Shown: positions 12,318 through 21,783 of the stretch, in pieces
How the letters are laid out: every line of letters begins with the position of its first letter
How positions within the stretch are numbered: position 1 is the stretch's first letter
From: a virus
Length of the DNA: 28,624 nucleotides
IMG/VR virus record: IMGVR_UViG_3300046011_001225
Location: 1 to 28,624 of that record
Reading direction: 5' to 3' (one strand)
Notes under the pieces: model-generated
Database searches by the model: none
What the model saw: only the letters and a program-made list of their open reading frames with translations
What the model was told of the DNA's origin: nothing
Position numbers and translations under genes: made by a program

Positions 12318-12757
12318 CAAAGTACTACGAACTACTAAATATACTTAAAACAGAACTTGAAGCGACTGGATTAGTTAATACAATTACGCAAGGCGATATT
12401 TCTGGCGTTGATGTAAATAAACAAAACCTTTACCCTTTGGCGCACGTTGTTATTAATTCAGCTTCATTTGTTTCAGCAACGATAAATTTCAACGTTACTA
12501 TTTTATGTATGGATATTTTGGACGTTTCAAAGTCAAAAACAACCGACCAATTTAGAGGTAATGATAACGAAATAGATATTTTAAACGCTTGTTTAACGAC
12601 ACTTAATAGAGTATTCGAAAGGTTTAGACGTGATTACACAATTCTTGAAATTGGTGATGCTAATAACACCCCGTTTGTGATGCGATTTGAAAATGGTTTA
12701 GCAGGTTGGGAAATGACTTTTGATGTTACTATTCCTGCAAATATGACGATATGTTAA
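12314..12757 (+). CDS. Probable tail terminator / tail completion protein
   Basis: 147 residues with the pattern of small tail terminator proteins: N-terminal helices (YYELLNILKTELEATGLVNTITQGD), a DVNKQNLYPLAHVVI segment, and alternating beta strands ending in GWEMTFDVTIPANMTIC. Tail terminator proteins form a ring that stops tail tube growth and joins the head. It lies between chaperone and another tail completion gene in an ATGA-linked series (12314; 12751). Assignment rests on size, fold impression and context. Confidence 0.5.
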   Translation: MTKYYELLNILKTELEATGLVNTITQGDISGVDVNKQNLYPLAHVVINSASFVSATINFNVTILCMDILDVSKSKTTDQFRGNDNEIDILNACLTTLNRVFERFRRDYTILEIGDANNTPFVMRFENGLAGWEMTFDVTIPANMTIC

Positions 12758-13284
12758 CACCAACCGCAACGGCATTACAGCGCTTTCAACAGCACGTTGT
12801 TAGTCAATCGAAACGAAACCTTACAACTAAGAACAAAAACGTTTCTAAGGGGCTTTATAACTCGATTAAGGGCGATGTAAAAGAAAGCGCAAATAGTATT
12901 CAGATATTGTTCACGATGTTGGATTACGGATTTTATCAAGATCGTGGAGTTAAGGGGGTAAAATCGGGACGTTCGTTAAGTGGTTTTAAGTTTGGAACTG
13001 GAAGCGGAAAACAAGGCGGTTTAAGTGAAGGTATTTATAAGTGGGTAAAAGCTAGAAAAATTCAATTTAAAGATAGGAAAACGGGACGCTTTTTGTCAAG
13101 TCAACAAACAGCTAATTTAATAACACGTTCAATCTGGAACAAAGGAATTAAACCTACTGAATTTTTTAGTAAACCATTTGAAGCCGCATATAAGAATTTA
13201 CCTAGTAAATTAGTTGAAACTTACGGATTAGAAGCTGAAAGATTATTCGACCAAATAATGATACAAAATTTTAAAAGAAAATGA
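12751..13284 (+). CDS. HK97 gp10-like neck/tail completion protein
   Basis: 177 residues, strongly basic. N-terminal helices (ALQRFQQHVVSQSKRNL) precede LYNSIKGDVKESANSIQILFTMLDYGFYQDRGVKG, and a G/S-rich loop (SGRSLSGFKFGTGSGKQGG) follows. The arrangement (small helical start, the DYGxYxDxGVKG signature, basic middle, amphipathic end) matches HK97 gp10-like proteins and their Bacteroidetes relatives, which sit in the head-tail neck. It overlaps the upstream gene by seven bases and the next by four. Confidence 0.6.
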   Translation: MLTPTATALQRFQQHVVSQSKRNLTTKNKNVSKGLYNSIKGDVKESANSIQILFTMLDYGFYQDRGVKGVKSGRSLSGFKFGTGSGKQGGLSEGIYKWVKARKIQFKDRKTGRFLSSQQTANLITRSIWNKGIKPTEFFSKPFEAAYKNLPSKLVETYGLEAERLFDQIMIQNFKRK

Positions 13285-14609
13285 TATTTGTAAACCGACC
13301 TTATTTATTTACAGTTGACCGAGCGGGACAATTAGGCAGTAAAATTGAACTGTTTATTTGGAACGGCGACACACCGCCAACAAACCCAAATTATACTTTC
13401 ACTAAACAAATAGCAAGTGCAACCGATACCGCTAATTATTATAATATTAGCCCGTTTTTAGCTGAATTTATTCAGTTTGGAGTTACCGATACCGATTCAG
13501 CAACTTTATTAGAAGATAATTACTTTGTAAATTACAGAATTAAGAATTATTACTTAGATGAATTTGGAGATTATCAACCTTTATTCATAGGAACACCGCC
13601 AACAAATCAAGCGATGTATGGCGATTTCGGTAACGTTTTCTATGGTGGACTTTTAAAAGAAGATACTTATTACACTTTGGGCGGTTGCGATTTAAATAGT
13701 TGCGATACAATTAGTGTTACTTACACCTTAGAAGGTGGAGAGCCTGTAACGGTGGAGGTGGAGAGTAGCACCACTTCAGGAGGTAAAAATCAATACTACA
13801 TAACTATTGAAGAATTAGTATTTACTATTTATTGGGGTTCTAATAATTTAGGCAATTTATCTTGGATATTTATTTATGACTTAGACGGAGGAACAGAAGA
13901 AGTTGCGTATTTAACAGAAGACACACAATGTCCTTTTGGTACGTATAATGTTGTAAATTTAGGTTCAAGTGGTTTAATCTTTGAAGCGTTTGAGGTTGCA
14001 CCAAGTGGAGTAACAAACAAGTTTTTATTTCCATTGATTACGAACGCCACAAATAAAACAATTCGTTGGACTGATTTATATAACAACACAACAGAAACGG
14101 AAGTTTTAACAGCAAATAAACTTTATTCAATCAATGGAGCAAAGTATGCCAACGGAACAAAAGTAGAGTTCTTAAATAATTTTAGTGGAGTTGTTAATAC
14201 GTGGATATTTTTACCAAAATGCGAATGTACTTACGAACCTATCAAAGTTCAATACTTAAATACTTACGGCGCACTTATAACAACGTGGTTTTATAAAGCT
14301 AATAAGAAAGAATTCAGTATGGAAAATAGCGAATTTAAACGCTTTCAAACTGTTGATTCAAACTTTTACGTTGGCAAACAGCGACAAACGTTTAACACTT
14401 CAGCACGTGAAAAAATTACTGTTAATTCCGATTGGGTTTTAGAAAGCTACTCGCAAGTAATTAAAGACATTATTACAAGTGAATATACTTTAGTAAACGA
14501 CCAATTTGCAAACGTTGACACGAAGTCTATTGAAATACAACAAAATATAAACAACGGCTTAATTAATTATCAATTGACGTTCACGTATTCAAACGATTAT
14601 AGACGATGA
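13281..14609 (+). CDS. Large tail/baseplate structural protein
   Basis: 442 residues, beta-rich, beginning MIFVNRPYLFTVDRAGQLGSKIELFIWNGDTPPTNPNYTF and containing YNISPFLAEFI near residues 54-64, a pattern seen in baseplate or distal tail proteins of Bacteroidetes phages. A cysteine pattern (GGCDLNSC and later LPKCECTYEP) may form metal or disulphide crosslinks. Position between tail completion genes and a 773-residue tail protein supports a tail tip role. The exact equivalent of distal tail protein is not established. It overlaps both neighbours by ATGA (13281, 14606). Confidence 0.6.
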   Translation: MIFVNRPYLFTVDRAGQLGSKIELFIWNGDTPPTNPNYTFTKQIASATDTANYYNISPFLAEFIQFGVTDTDSATLLEDNYFVNYRIKNYYLDEFGDYQPLFIGTPPTNQAMYGDFGNVFYGGLLKEDTYYTLGGCDLNSCDTISVTYTLEGGEPVTVEVESSTTSGGKNQYYITIEELVFTIYWGSNNLGNLSWIFIYDLDGGTEEVAYLTEDTQCPFGTYNVVNLGSSGLIFEAFEVAPSGVTNKFLFPLITNATNKTIRWTDLYNNTTETEVLTANKLYSINGAKYANGTKVEFLNNFSGVVNTWIFLPKCECTYEPIKVQYLNTYGALITTWFYKANKKEFSMENSEFKRFQTVDSNFYVGKQRQTFNTSAREKITVNSDWVLESYSQVIKDIITSEYTLVNDQFANVDTKSIEIQQNINNGLINYQLTFTYSNDYRR

Positions 14610-16927
14610 GAGAAGTAGGACTATTTGTAAAAGTTGGCGAAGCTTATAAACGACTTGAATTGTTTACCGATGAGAATATAGAACTTTCATCTAGTATTCA
14701 AAACGTTCAGGATATTAGCAAAGTATTTAGCGATTTCACGCAAGGATTTACAATTCCTGCAACAACTTACAACGCTTCAATAATTCACTATTTTCAAGAA
14801 AGTTCTATTAATCAAATTTACGATTACCAAGTAATGTTTGATGCTTATATCGAAATTGACACGATACCTTTTAAGCGTGGAAAATTACAAGTTGATAAAA
14901 GCCAAATTAAAGACGGAAATCCTTATTGTTATAACGTTCAATTTTTTGGACATCTTACAAGTTTAAAAGATACGTTTGGTGAATTGAAATTGAGCGATTT
15001 GGATTTAACACCTTATTCGTTTGAGTATAGCGGAGCAAATGTTAAAGACAGAATTATAAATCCGTCTTTGGATTACGATGTTAGATTTCCTTTGATTTCA
15101 AGTGAAAGAAAATGGGTTTATGGTGGTGGAAGTGCTGACGACATAAGCGGATTAATTGGTGCTTTATCAATGGGCGAATTATTACCTGCAATTAAAGTAA
15201 ACGCAATTATTGAAGCTATTGAAACACGTTTTGGAATTACTTTTAATTCTGTATTTTTTCAATCAAAAGCTTTTAATAGATTATTTCTATATTTAAAAAA
15301 TACAAGTAACGATGCAATAAGTTTTAATTTTGATAACCTTATATTTGATAGTTTTAGTGGTTCGTCAGAATACAGAACAGTTGATTTAATAACAAGTTCT
15401 TTAAATTATGTTTTTGGCGAAGTTTTATTGTTTGGTAGTTTAGTTTCAACTTACCAATATCAAACAAGCATTAAAGTTACGGCGGTAACGTCACCAACTT
15501 TTAATTGGAGCGTTCAATGTTTAAGAAATAATATTTTAGTAAATACAATAAGCGGTCAAGGGACTGGGGAGTTTGTAATTTTTACAGAACAAAATGTAAA
15601 CGGATTAGATGCTAATTTAACTTTTAGAGTAAATTCGGAAAGTGGAAATACAATTGATATAGAAGTTATAAATTATATTTTAGTTCCTATTTTTGGACAA
15701 GCAACGCAGTTAGATCCTTTAACAATTGTTTGCGATTCAATTACACCAAATTTAGATATAAACCTAAACGCAATTTGCCCGAACATAAAAATTTCCGATT
15801 TCTTTAGTGGAATTTTAAATATGTTTAACTTAACTATAAATCCAATTTCAGCAACTGAATTTGAAGTTGAAACTTTAGAGTCGTGGTATTCAAAAGGAGT
15901 AATAAAAAACATTACACTAAATACAAATGACACTTACGAAGTTGGTAGGGTAAAATTATATAAGCAAATAGATTTCAGATATCAACAAAGTGAAACGATT
16001 TTAAATAGAAAGTTTTTTGGATTCAACCAAATGGAATATGGTAACCTTAGAAACGTATTCCAAAATGACGGAAGCGATTTTAAAATAGAATTACCATTTG
16101 AGAATTTATTACAACAAAAGTTTACAGATATAAACATACAAGTTGGTTATTCAGTTGACATAAACGGGCAACCGATTACACCAAAACCGATGTTGTTGTA
16201 TATGAATGACGGGCAAAATATAAGTGCAAACCCTATTGAGTTTTTTGCAGGTGAATTAGGTTTTGTTACATTAAACGCTTATATGCCGTTTGGTCAGGAT
16301 TTACAATATAATCAAAATCTTTTCTCTTTAAATTGGGGTGCTGAAATTTCAAGCTTCTATTTGAATACAATTTCAAATTCTTTATTTGCTACTTATTGGC
16401 AAACTTATTTAGCAGGTTTATACGATTTAAGACAACGTTTATATACCTTCCAAACAATGTTACCACTATCAAAATTAAACAGCTTAAAACTAAACGATAG
16501 GATAGTAATTGAAGATAAGCGTTACTTAATAAACGACTACAAAACGAACTTAACAACGGGTATGGTAAACCTTACTTTGTTGGAAGATTTTAGAACGATA
16601 TTGCAACCGCTTATTTTCAATATGCCAGAAAGCGCGATTTGTTTTGAGGCGATGATTTTTATACCAAACGATGCAAATTCTTTTGAGTTAACAACGGAAA
16701 CGGCAGGAGTAACGATAACACCCGACACCGCAACAGTTGATAGCTTAATTAATATCTGTATTCCAACAAGTGGAGAAACAACGATAACAACAGAAGACGA
16801 AATTGATATAACAACCGAAGATGACGAAGTTTTAATTACCGAAGATTCTGGAGCTTCAACAATTACCATTTTGGTAACCTTTGACAATGGAACAACAAAC
16901 GAAATAATAATAACTAGAAATGCTTAG
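14606..16927 (+). CDS. Large tail tip / baseplate hub-like protein
   Basis: 773 residues. The N-terminal 250 residues (VGLFVKVGEAYKRLELFTDENIELSSSIQNVQDISKVFSDFTQGFTIPAT...) match a Bacteroidetes phage tail protein that stands next to the tape measure. The middle and end are beta-rich, with a long region of repeated short strands. The extreme C-terminus (about 700-773) is rich in threonine and acidic residues with repeats of TTEDEIDITTEDDE, perhaps a flexible linker or surface-exposed module. Likely role: tail tip complex that contacts the tape measure and triggers DNA ejection. No enzyme motif is visible. The C-terminal acidic repeats are a candidate for lateral change. Confidence 0.6.
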   Translation: MREVGLFVKVGEAYKRLELFTDENIELSSSIQNVQDISKVFSDFTQGFTIPATTYNASIIHYFQESSINQIYDYQVMFDAYIEIDTIPFKRGKLQVDKSQIKDGNPYCYNVQFFGHLTSLKDTFGELKLSDLDLTPYSFEYSGANVKDRIINPSLDYDVRFPLISSERKWVYGGGSADDISGLIGALSMGELLPAIKVNAIIEAIETRFGITFNSVFFQSKAFNRLFLYLKNTSNDAISFNFDNLIFDSFSGSSEYRTVDLITSSLNYVFGEVLLFGSLVSTYQYQTSIKVTAVTSPTFNWSVQCLRNNILVNTISGQGTGEFVIFTEQNVNGLDANLTFRVNSESGNTIDIEVINYILVPIFGQATQLDPLTIVCDSITPNLDINLNAICPNIKISDFFSGILNMFNLTINPISATEFEVETLESWYSKGVIKNITLNTNDTYEVGRVKLYKQIDFRYQQSETILNRKFFGFNQMEYGNLRNVFQNDGSDFKIELPFENLLQQKFTDINIQVGYSVDINGQPITPKPMLLYMNDGQNISANPIEFFAGELGFVTLNAYMPFGQDLQYNQNLFSLNWGAEISSFYLNTISNSLFATYWQTYLAGLYDLRQRLYTFQTMLPLSKLNSLKLNDRIVIEDKRYLINDYKTNLTTGMVNLTLLEDFRTILQPLIFNMPESAICFEAMIFIPNDANSFELTTETAGVTITPDTATVDSLINICIPTSGETTITTEDEIDITTEDDEVLITEDSGASTITILVTFDNGTTNEIIITRNA

Positions 16928-17096
16928 ACTATTAATTGAATTACTAAGGGTAGATGAATTTACCGGAATAAGTGAAAACATTGATATTGCAAAAGGTCAA
17001 TACAAATTAAACACTTCGGTAAAAGAAAGTTGGAAACAAGCAAAAAGAAAATACATAGCTAATAATACTTATAATGGCAGAAAAGAAAGTAATTGA
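16920..17096 (+). CDS. 58-residue protein before the tape measure gene
   Basis: A short ORF MLRLLIELLRVDEFTGISENIDIAKGQYKLNTSVKESWKQAKRKY..., with an N-terminal amphipathic helix and a basic C-terminal half. It starts before the stop of the 773-residue gene (16925-16927) and runs 23 bases into the tape measure start (17074). It fills a 146-base gap, and no other ORF covers it. It might be a small tail component or only a coupling peptide. No family was recognised. Confidence 0.5.
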   Translation: MLRLLIELLRVDEFTGISENIDIAKGQYKLNTSVKESWKQAKRKYIANNTYNGRKESN

Positions 17097-19221
17097 AATC
17101 GATATCGAGTCTAATTTAGGTTCGTTAAAATCGCAACTTAGAGAGGCACAAAGCGAAGTTGCTTCGTTAAGTGATAAGTTCGGAGCAACTTCAAAAGAAG
17201 CGGCAGAAGCGGCAAAAAGAGCGGCGGATTTAAAAGATAGAATTGGAGATGCGAAAGCGTTAACAGATGCGTTTAATCCAGATGCGAAATTTAATGCTTT
17301 GAGTTCGTCAATTGGTGGGGTTTTAAACGGATTTCAAGCTTACGAGGGTGCGTTGGGTTTAATTGGAGTTGAAAACGAGGACTTACAAAAAACGTTATTG
17401 AAAGTTCAAAGTGCAATGGCTTTATCTCAAGGAATACAAGGTTTAGCGGAAGCAAAAGATAGCTTTGTTCAGTTGGGAGCGGTTGTTAAAAATACAACGT
17501 TGTTTACTTCGGCTTACAACTTTGTTATGGGTATTTCCAACAAAGAAACAGCGACAAATGTAGTAGTTACCGAAGCTGATTCAGCAGCAAAAGTTGGTTT
17601 GGCAGCGTCAAGTTCAACGGCTGCAGGAGCAATTGGAACGGCGACAACAGCAACAAAATTATTTAGATTAGCTTTAATTGCAACTGGAATTGGAGTTTTT
17701 ATTGTTTTATTAGGTGCATTAATAGCGAATTTTGATTACGTTACAAAAGCAGTTAGAAAAGTTTCAGATTACATTATAAAAGCTTACGATTACTTCGACA
17801 ATTTAGGAACGGGAATTAAGGTTTTAGTAGGAATATTTTTTCCGTTTATTGGGGTTGTTTACGGCGCTATCAAAGCACTTGAATACTTCAATATTATTGA
17901 CACGAAAAACGAGCGTGATATGTCTGCAAGGCACGTGGCAAATATAAAACGTATTGATAAAGAACTAGCTAAACGCGAAGAAGCAAAAAAAGCACGTAAA
18001 AAAGCATACGACGAAGAAACGGGAAATATTGACCGACAAATTAAGCTATTAGAGGCGCAAGGAAAATCAACGGAGGCACTCGAAAAGTTACAGCTTAAAA
18101 GGTCGTTAACAAACCAACGTGAATTAATAAAAGAGGCACGATTAAACCTACAAATTTTAAGAGCTACAAATATCGGTGGAGTAAACGACCAAATGATTGA
18201 GGAAACGTTAACCGCAATTGCTCAAATGAAACAAGGTATTTTAAACACTGAAACAGATATAAAAATTGCTCGAATTAATAATGCAAAAGAAACTAAAGAA
18301 AAAATAAAAGAAAGCGACAAAGAACTTGATTTAACAAAAGATGAATTATATCAATTAGAGCAAAAAAGATTAGCGGAATTAAACAAAGCGGAACTTGATT
18401 CATTAAACGTAATTGATGCGGCTAAAAAAGCAAATGCGGATATGCTTTTAACAGAACAAGAACTTGCAATCCAAAAAGAAAATGAAGCATATCAAATAAA
18501 ACTTGATAACGCAATTAAATTTGGGCAGGACACCGAAGCGTTAGAAATTGAACACTTAAATAATTTAAACAATATTAACCTTACAGCGCAGGAAAAACAA
18601 TACGCAAATGACAAAGAGGCTAAGGAAAAACAAATAGCACTTGATAAAGAAACAGCGGAAAAGAAACTTGAAATTGAAAAGGTACTTAACGAACAAAAAG
18701 CAACTATTCAACAACAAGGATTAGACGTTGCGTTACAAGGTATTGAAGTTATAAAATCTGTTTTTGAGAAATCTAAGGGAGTACAGAAAGCGGCGGTTAT
18801 TGCTGAAAGTGCAATCGGTATTGCAAAAATGATTATTTCTACTAAAACAGGAAATGCAGCGGCAAGGGCAGCAGGTTTAGCGTTATCTATTCCTTCGGGT
18901 GGTGCGTCGGTAGTAGCGGCAGAAACACAAATTGCTTTGAATAATATTTCAACTGGTTTAGGTATTGCAGCTAACGTTGCAGCAACAGCAAAGGCGTTAA
19001 GTGCTTTGGGTGGTGGTGGCGCACCTAGTGGAAGTTTAGGTAACGACGGCGGTGGCGGTGGTGGTGGTGGATTCAACCCCTCTTTTAACGTCGTTGGAAA
19101 TAGTGGAATTAATCAATTAGCAGGAATACAACAGCAACCCGTAAAAGCTTATATTACGACTGGCGAAGTGTCAACAGCTTTGAGTTTAGAACGAAATACA
19201 CTACAAAAAACAACTTTTTAA
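17074..19221 (+). CDS. Tape measure protein
   Basis: 715 residues, the longest helical protein of the window, and it shows tape measure character: an N-terminal coiled-coil (LKSQLREAQSEVASLSDKFGATSKEAAEAAKRAADLKDRI, 15-55), two hydrophobic segments (about 197-219, LALIATGIGVFIVLLGALIA, and about 248-266, IKVLVGIFFPFIGVVYGAI), a long charged coiled-coil (about 285-560), and a Gly/Ala-rich end with a polyglycine stretch around 648-672. Such proteins set tail length and help DNA cross the cell envelope. By the usual 0.15 nm per residue the tail would be near 100 nm, an estimate only. The short polyglycine linker is unusual but may be a hinge. Confidence 0.9.
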   Translation: MAEKKVIEIDIESNLGSLKSQLREAQSEVASLSDKFGATSKEAAEAAKRAADLKDRIGDAKALTDAFNPDAKFNALSSSIGGVLNGFQAYEGALGLIGVENEDLQKTLLKVQSAMALSQGIQGLAEAKDSFVQLGAVVKNTTLFTSAYNFVMGISNKETATNVVVTEADSAAKVGLAASSSTAAGAIGTATTATKLFRLALIATGIGVFIVLLGALIANFDYVTKAVRKVSDYIIKAYDYFDNLGTGIKVLVGIFFPFIGVVYGAIKALEYFNIIDTKNERDMSARHVANIKRIDKELAKREEAKKARKKAYDEETGNIDRQIKLLEAQGKSTEALEKLQLKRSLTNQRELIKEARLNLQILRATNIGGVNDQMIEETLTAIAQMKQGILNTETDIKIARINNAKETKEKIKESDKELDLTKDELYQLEQKRLAELNKAELDSLNVIDAAKKANADMLLTEQELAIQKENEAYQIKLDNAIKFGQDTEALEIEHLNNLNNINLTAQEKQYANDKEAKEKQIALDKETAEKKLEIEKVLNEQKATIQQQGLDVALQGIEVIKSVFEKSKGVQKAAVIAESAIGIAKMIISTKTGNAAARAAGLALSIPSGGASVVAAETQIALNNISTGLGIAANVAATAKALSALGGGGAPSGSLGNDGGGGGGGGFNPSFNVVGNSGINQLAGIQQQPVKAYITTGEVSTALSLERNTLQKTTF

Positions 19222-19234
19222 TTATAAGATTATG
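19216..19234 (+). promoter_or_regulatory. Leader motif copy before the protease gene
   Basis: TTTTAATTATAAGATTATG resembles the leader at 11545 and follows ACAAAAAACAAC. It marks the first gene of the head module. Confidence 0.45.
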
Positions 19235-19798
19235 GAAAGAAAAGTAATTGAAATGCTTATTAACGATTTGGAAGACGAAGTTTTTGCGATTTCAGTTGTT
19301 ACAAAACCTGCAATCGAAGAAAACTTTATTGCACTTTCAGAACACGAAATCGAGTTGAAAACAATTGATGAAGATAAGCGCATTTTAATAGGTGCGGTTT
19401 TAGTTCCTGAAAAGGAAATATTAAGAGTCGACGCAAAAAACAACCCTTACTATATTAAATTTTCAGCGGAAACAATTAAGGTTTCAAGTGAATTGTTTTT
19501 AATGCGTTCAAAACAAAACAACGTGACGTTACAACACGCTAAAAAGCTAGAAGATATGTCGGTTGTTGAAAGTTGGATAGTTGAAGATAGCAAGGTTGAT
19601 AAAAGCGCTTTGTATGGCTTTGAATATCCCAAAGGAACGTGGGTTGCAATGATGAAAGTTAACAACGATGATGTTTGGGAACAAGTTAAAAGCGGTGCGA
19701 TTAAAGGATTTTCAATTGAGGGAAAATTTAGCGATAATACGAACCTTTCGGAATTGGATTTATTAGAACAAATTAAGCAATTATTAAAACAAATATAA
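19232..19798 (+). CDS. Prohead protease, XkdF-like
   Basis: 188 residues. The sequence follows the XkdF-like prohead protease pattern: FAISVVTKPAIEENFIAL, ILIGAVLVPEKEILRVD, YYIKFSAETIKVSSELF, NNVTLQHAKKLEDMSVVESWIVEDSKVDKS, and GTWVAMMKVNNDDVWEQVKSGAIKGFSIEGKFS. His110 of TLQHA and the serine in KGFSIEG are the candidate catalytic residues of this serine-protease family, which removes the scaffold before DNA packaging. It precedes scaffold-like and major capsid genes, the normal order. The leader motif precedes the ATG. Confidence 0.8.
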   Translation: MERKVIEMLINDLEDEVFAISVVTKPAIEENFIALSEHEIELKTIDEDKRILIGAVLVPEKEILRVDAKNNPYYIKFSAETIKVSSELFLMRSKQNNVTLQHAKKLEDMSVVESWIVEDSKVDKSALYGFEYPKGTWVAMMKVNNDDVWEQVKSGAIKGFSIEGKFSDNTNLSELDLLEQIKQLLKQI

Positions 19799-19799
19799 A

Positions 19800-20165
19800 A
19801 TGAACAAAAATTTAATTATCGCTTTGAACGCGATTGAAGGAAAACACGATGTTGAGTTAGGATTATTGCAAGATGCAATGAAAATGACTACAAGTGCGGA
19901 TAATTCTTTAAAATCAGCAAATGGAAAAGTAAACATAATTGTAGCTAAACAAAAAGAAGCTATTGATGCTTTGCAACTTGCAAATACTGATAATCAAAAA
20001 GCATTGAATTTAGTTAATACTTTAATTAGAAACACAAAAGATTTGGGTTTACCCGCAAGTCCTGAAAGTGTTAAAATGTTTGACAAATTAACAGCAAGAA
20101 CAAAAGAAATAAATGCAGGGATTGCAACGCTTCAATCGGTTAAAGTAGTTCAAGTTAGAGGATAA
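19800..20165 (+). CDS. Helical head-module protein
   Basis: 121 residues, almost entirely predicted helix, with A-L-rich heptads (AIEGKHDVELGLLQDAMKMTT... KQKEAIDALQLANTDNQKALNLVNTLIRN). Its place between protease and scaffold-like genes suggests a head assembly factor or part of the scaffold. It starts one base after the protease stop. No family was recognised and no catalytic motif was seen. Confidence 0.65.
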   Translation: MNKNLIIALNAIEGKHDVELGLLQDAMKMTTSADNSLKSANGKVNIIVAKQKEAIDALQLANTDNQKALNLVNTLIRNTKDLGLPASPESVKMFDKLTARTKEINAGIATLQSVKVVQVRG

Positions 20166-20187
20166 AAACACAACAAAAAATAAATTC

Positions 20188-20204
20188 TTAATTATCTAAA
20201 TATG
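20188..20204 (+). promoter_or_regulatory. Leader motif copy before the scaffold-like gene
   Basis: TTAATTATCTAAATATG closely matches 11545-11562, with an ACAACAAAAAATAAAT stretch upstream. Confidence 0.45.
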
Positions 20205-20768
20205 AAAGAAAAAACAATTTTAAATAAGCTCAAAGTACTTTTAGGAATGGAAGTAAAATTAGAGCAAATGAAATTAGCGGACGGAATTACAGTTATTCAA
20301 GCGGATTCTTTTGAACCTGAAATGGAAGTAATGATTGTTACAACTGACGAACAAATGATTCCTTTGCCAGTTGGCGAATACGAATTGGAAGACGGTCGTA
20401 AACTTACAGTTGTAACCGAAGGAGTTATTGCAAGCGTTGAAATGGTTGAAGAAGAAGAAGAAGAAGTTGTTGTTGAAGAAGTACCTGTTGAAGCGAGTAA
20501 CGAACCAACAGCGCCAACACCAACAGCGAAGAAAGTAATTGAAACGTCGACTAAGGAAATGCACTTTTCAGCGGTTGATTTTGAAAACTTACAAACTGAA
20601 AACGAAGAGTTAAAAACTAAGGTTGCGGAATTGGAAGTTAAACTTTCAGAAACGCAAATTAAACCGATAACGTTTAATCCTGAAACACAAAACAAAACAC
20701 AAATTGATTTGTCGAAAACGGATTCAAAAACAAGAATTACAAACGAGTTAAACAACTTAATTAAATAA
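20202..20768 (+). CDS. Putative capsid scaffolding protein
   Basis: 188 residues, acidic. A small globular start (KTILNKLKVLLGMEVKLEQMKLADGITVI..., 5-75) precedes a run of seven glutamates (EEEEEEVVVEEVP near residue 85), a Pro/Thr-rich linker and a classical coiled-coil (FENLQTENEELKTKVAELEVKLSE, about 125-150). This size, acidity, coiled-coil and location right before the major capsid gene suit a scaffold that is later removed by the protease at 19232. The function is inferred from context and architecture. Confidence 0.65.
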   Translation: MKEKTILNKLKVLLGMEVKLEQMKLADGITVIQADSFEPEMEVMIVTTDEQMIPLPVGEYELEDGRKLTVVTEGVIASVEMVEEEEEEVVVEEVPVEASNEPTAPTPTAKKVIETSTKEMHFSAVDFENLQTENEELKTKVAELEVKLSETQIKPITFNPETQNKTQIDLSKTDSKTRITNELNNLIK

Positions 20769-20780
20769 TAAAATAAAAAA

Positions 20781-21716
20781 ATGGCTACAACATTAAATGT
20801 ATCGTCAAACTACGCAGGACAAGTAGCAGGCGAAATTATCGGTAAAGCTTTCAAGGAAAGTGATACTATCAAAAGAGGATTAATAAATGTTATTCCTAAT
20901 GTGGATTTTCAAATTTCAATTAGAAAAATCGAATTTACAAATGGATTGAAAAATTACGCTTGTGGTTTTGCACCTGTTGGAACGGTTACTCTTTCTGAAA
21001 AATTATTGACTCCAAAAAAATTGGATTTACCACTTGAAATCTGTAAAGAAAATTTAAGACAAACGTGGTCAAGTGCTTCAATGGGATTTTCAGCGCATAA
21101 CGATGTAATGCCGAAAGACATTGAAACAGCATTGATTGCAGAGGTTTTAGGAGACGTTTCCGAAGTAACAGAAAGCGACATTTGGAACGGTGACGGTTCA
21201 GCAAACGGACACTTTGGAGGTTTCACACCTTTATTTGATGACGATGCGGATGTAATTAAAGCAAACAACGGAATTGTTCCTTTAGCAGCTGCAATTACAA
21301 AATCAAACGTTATTTCTGAAATCGAGAAAGTTTTAAATGCTATTCCTGTTGCAATTCGTAAAAGCCCAAATTTAATTATCGGAGTTTCTGATAACGTTGC
21401 TTTGGCATATACGCAAGCTTTGGTTACAGCAGGAATAAACAACGGTTTAGGTTCTAACGATTACCAATTGAAATACGGTCGTTACACTTTGGAAATAATC
21501 GGAGGTTTAGCAGATAATACTTTCGTTGCTTACGAACGTAAAAACTTGAATTTCGGTACTGGTTTGCTTTCAGACCATAACGAAATCCGTATTAAAGATA
21601 TGGACGAAGTTGATTTGAGCGGTTTTGTTCGTTTTAGAATGGTTTACACCGCTGGAGTTCAATACGCAAATTCTAACGAAATTGTTTGGTATTTATCAAC
21701 AACAGCAGTTGACTAA
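20781..21716 (+). CDS. Major capsid protein, HK97 fold type
   Basis: 311 residues. It begins MATTLNVSSNYAGQVAGEIIGKAFKESDTI, typical of Bacteroidetes phage capsid proteins, and carries the middle region GFTPLFDDDADVI and the later segments LIIGVSDNVALAYTQAL and YTLEIIGGLADNTFVAYERKNLNFGTGLLSDHNEI. Its position after protease and scaffold, and its highly expressed look (A-rich leader AATAAAATAAAAAA before ATG), support the assignment. A strong terminator at 21739 follows, so this gene may be transcribed at a distinct level. Confidence 0.85.
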   Translation: MATTLNVSSNYAGQVAGEIIGKAFKESDTIKRGLINVIPNVDFQISIRKIEFTNGLKNYACGFAPVGTVTLSEKLLTPKKLDLPLEICKENLRQTWSSASMGFSAHNDVMPKDIETALIAEVLGDVSEVTESDIWNGDGSANGHFGGFTPLFDDDADVIKANNGIVPLAAAITKSNVISEIEKVLNAIPVAIRKSPNLIIGVSDNVALAYTQALVTAGINNGLGSNDYQLKYGRYTLEIIGGLADNTFVAYERKNLNFGTGLLSDHNEIRIKDMDEVDLSGFVRFRMVYTAGVQYANSNEIVWYLSTTAVD

Positions 21717-21738
21717 GAAATTAATTTAATTATAAATC

Positions 21739-21771
21739 AAAAGGGTGGTGCAATAAACACCGCCCTTTTTT
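21739..21771 (+). terminator. Terminator after the major capsid gene
   Basis: Twelve-pair stem: AAAAGGGTGGTG (21739-21750) with CACCGCCCTTTT (21758-21769), one T-G pair, seven-base loop CAATAAA, then T-run to 21771. It ends the capsid transcript partly or fully. Confidence 0.9.
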
Positions 21772-21783
21772 AATACAAAAAAT

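Noticed and set aside
16537-16887. Reverse-strand ORF of 116 codons rich in Ser and Val
   Set aside because: Mirror of the Thr/Glu/Asp-rich C-terminus of the 773-residue tail protein.
18708-19076. Reverse-strand ORF with a run of eight prolines
   Set aside because: It is the complement of the Gly/Ala-rich end of the tape measure gene. Proline runs are the mirror of GGT/GGC glycine codons.
20297-20755. Reverse-strand ORF of 152 codons with serine/threonine repeats
   Set aside because: It is antisense to the acidic linker and coiled-coil of the scaffold-like gene, where GAA runs read as TTC. There is no start context or neighbour support.
20954-21442. Reverse-strand ORF of 162 codons inside the capsid gene
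   Set aside because: The + strand frame is a recognisable major capsid protein. No promoter or reverse-strand operon is present anywhere.
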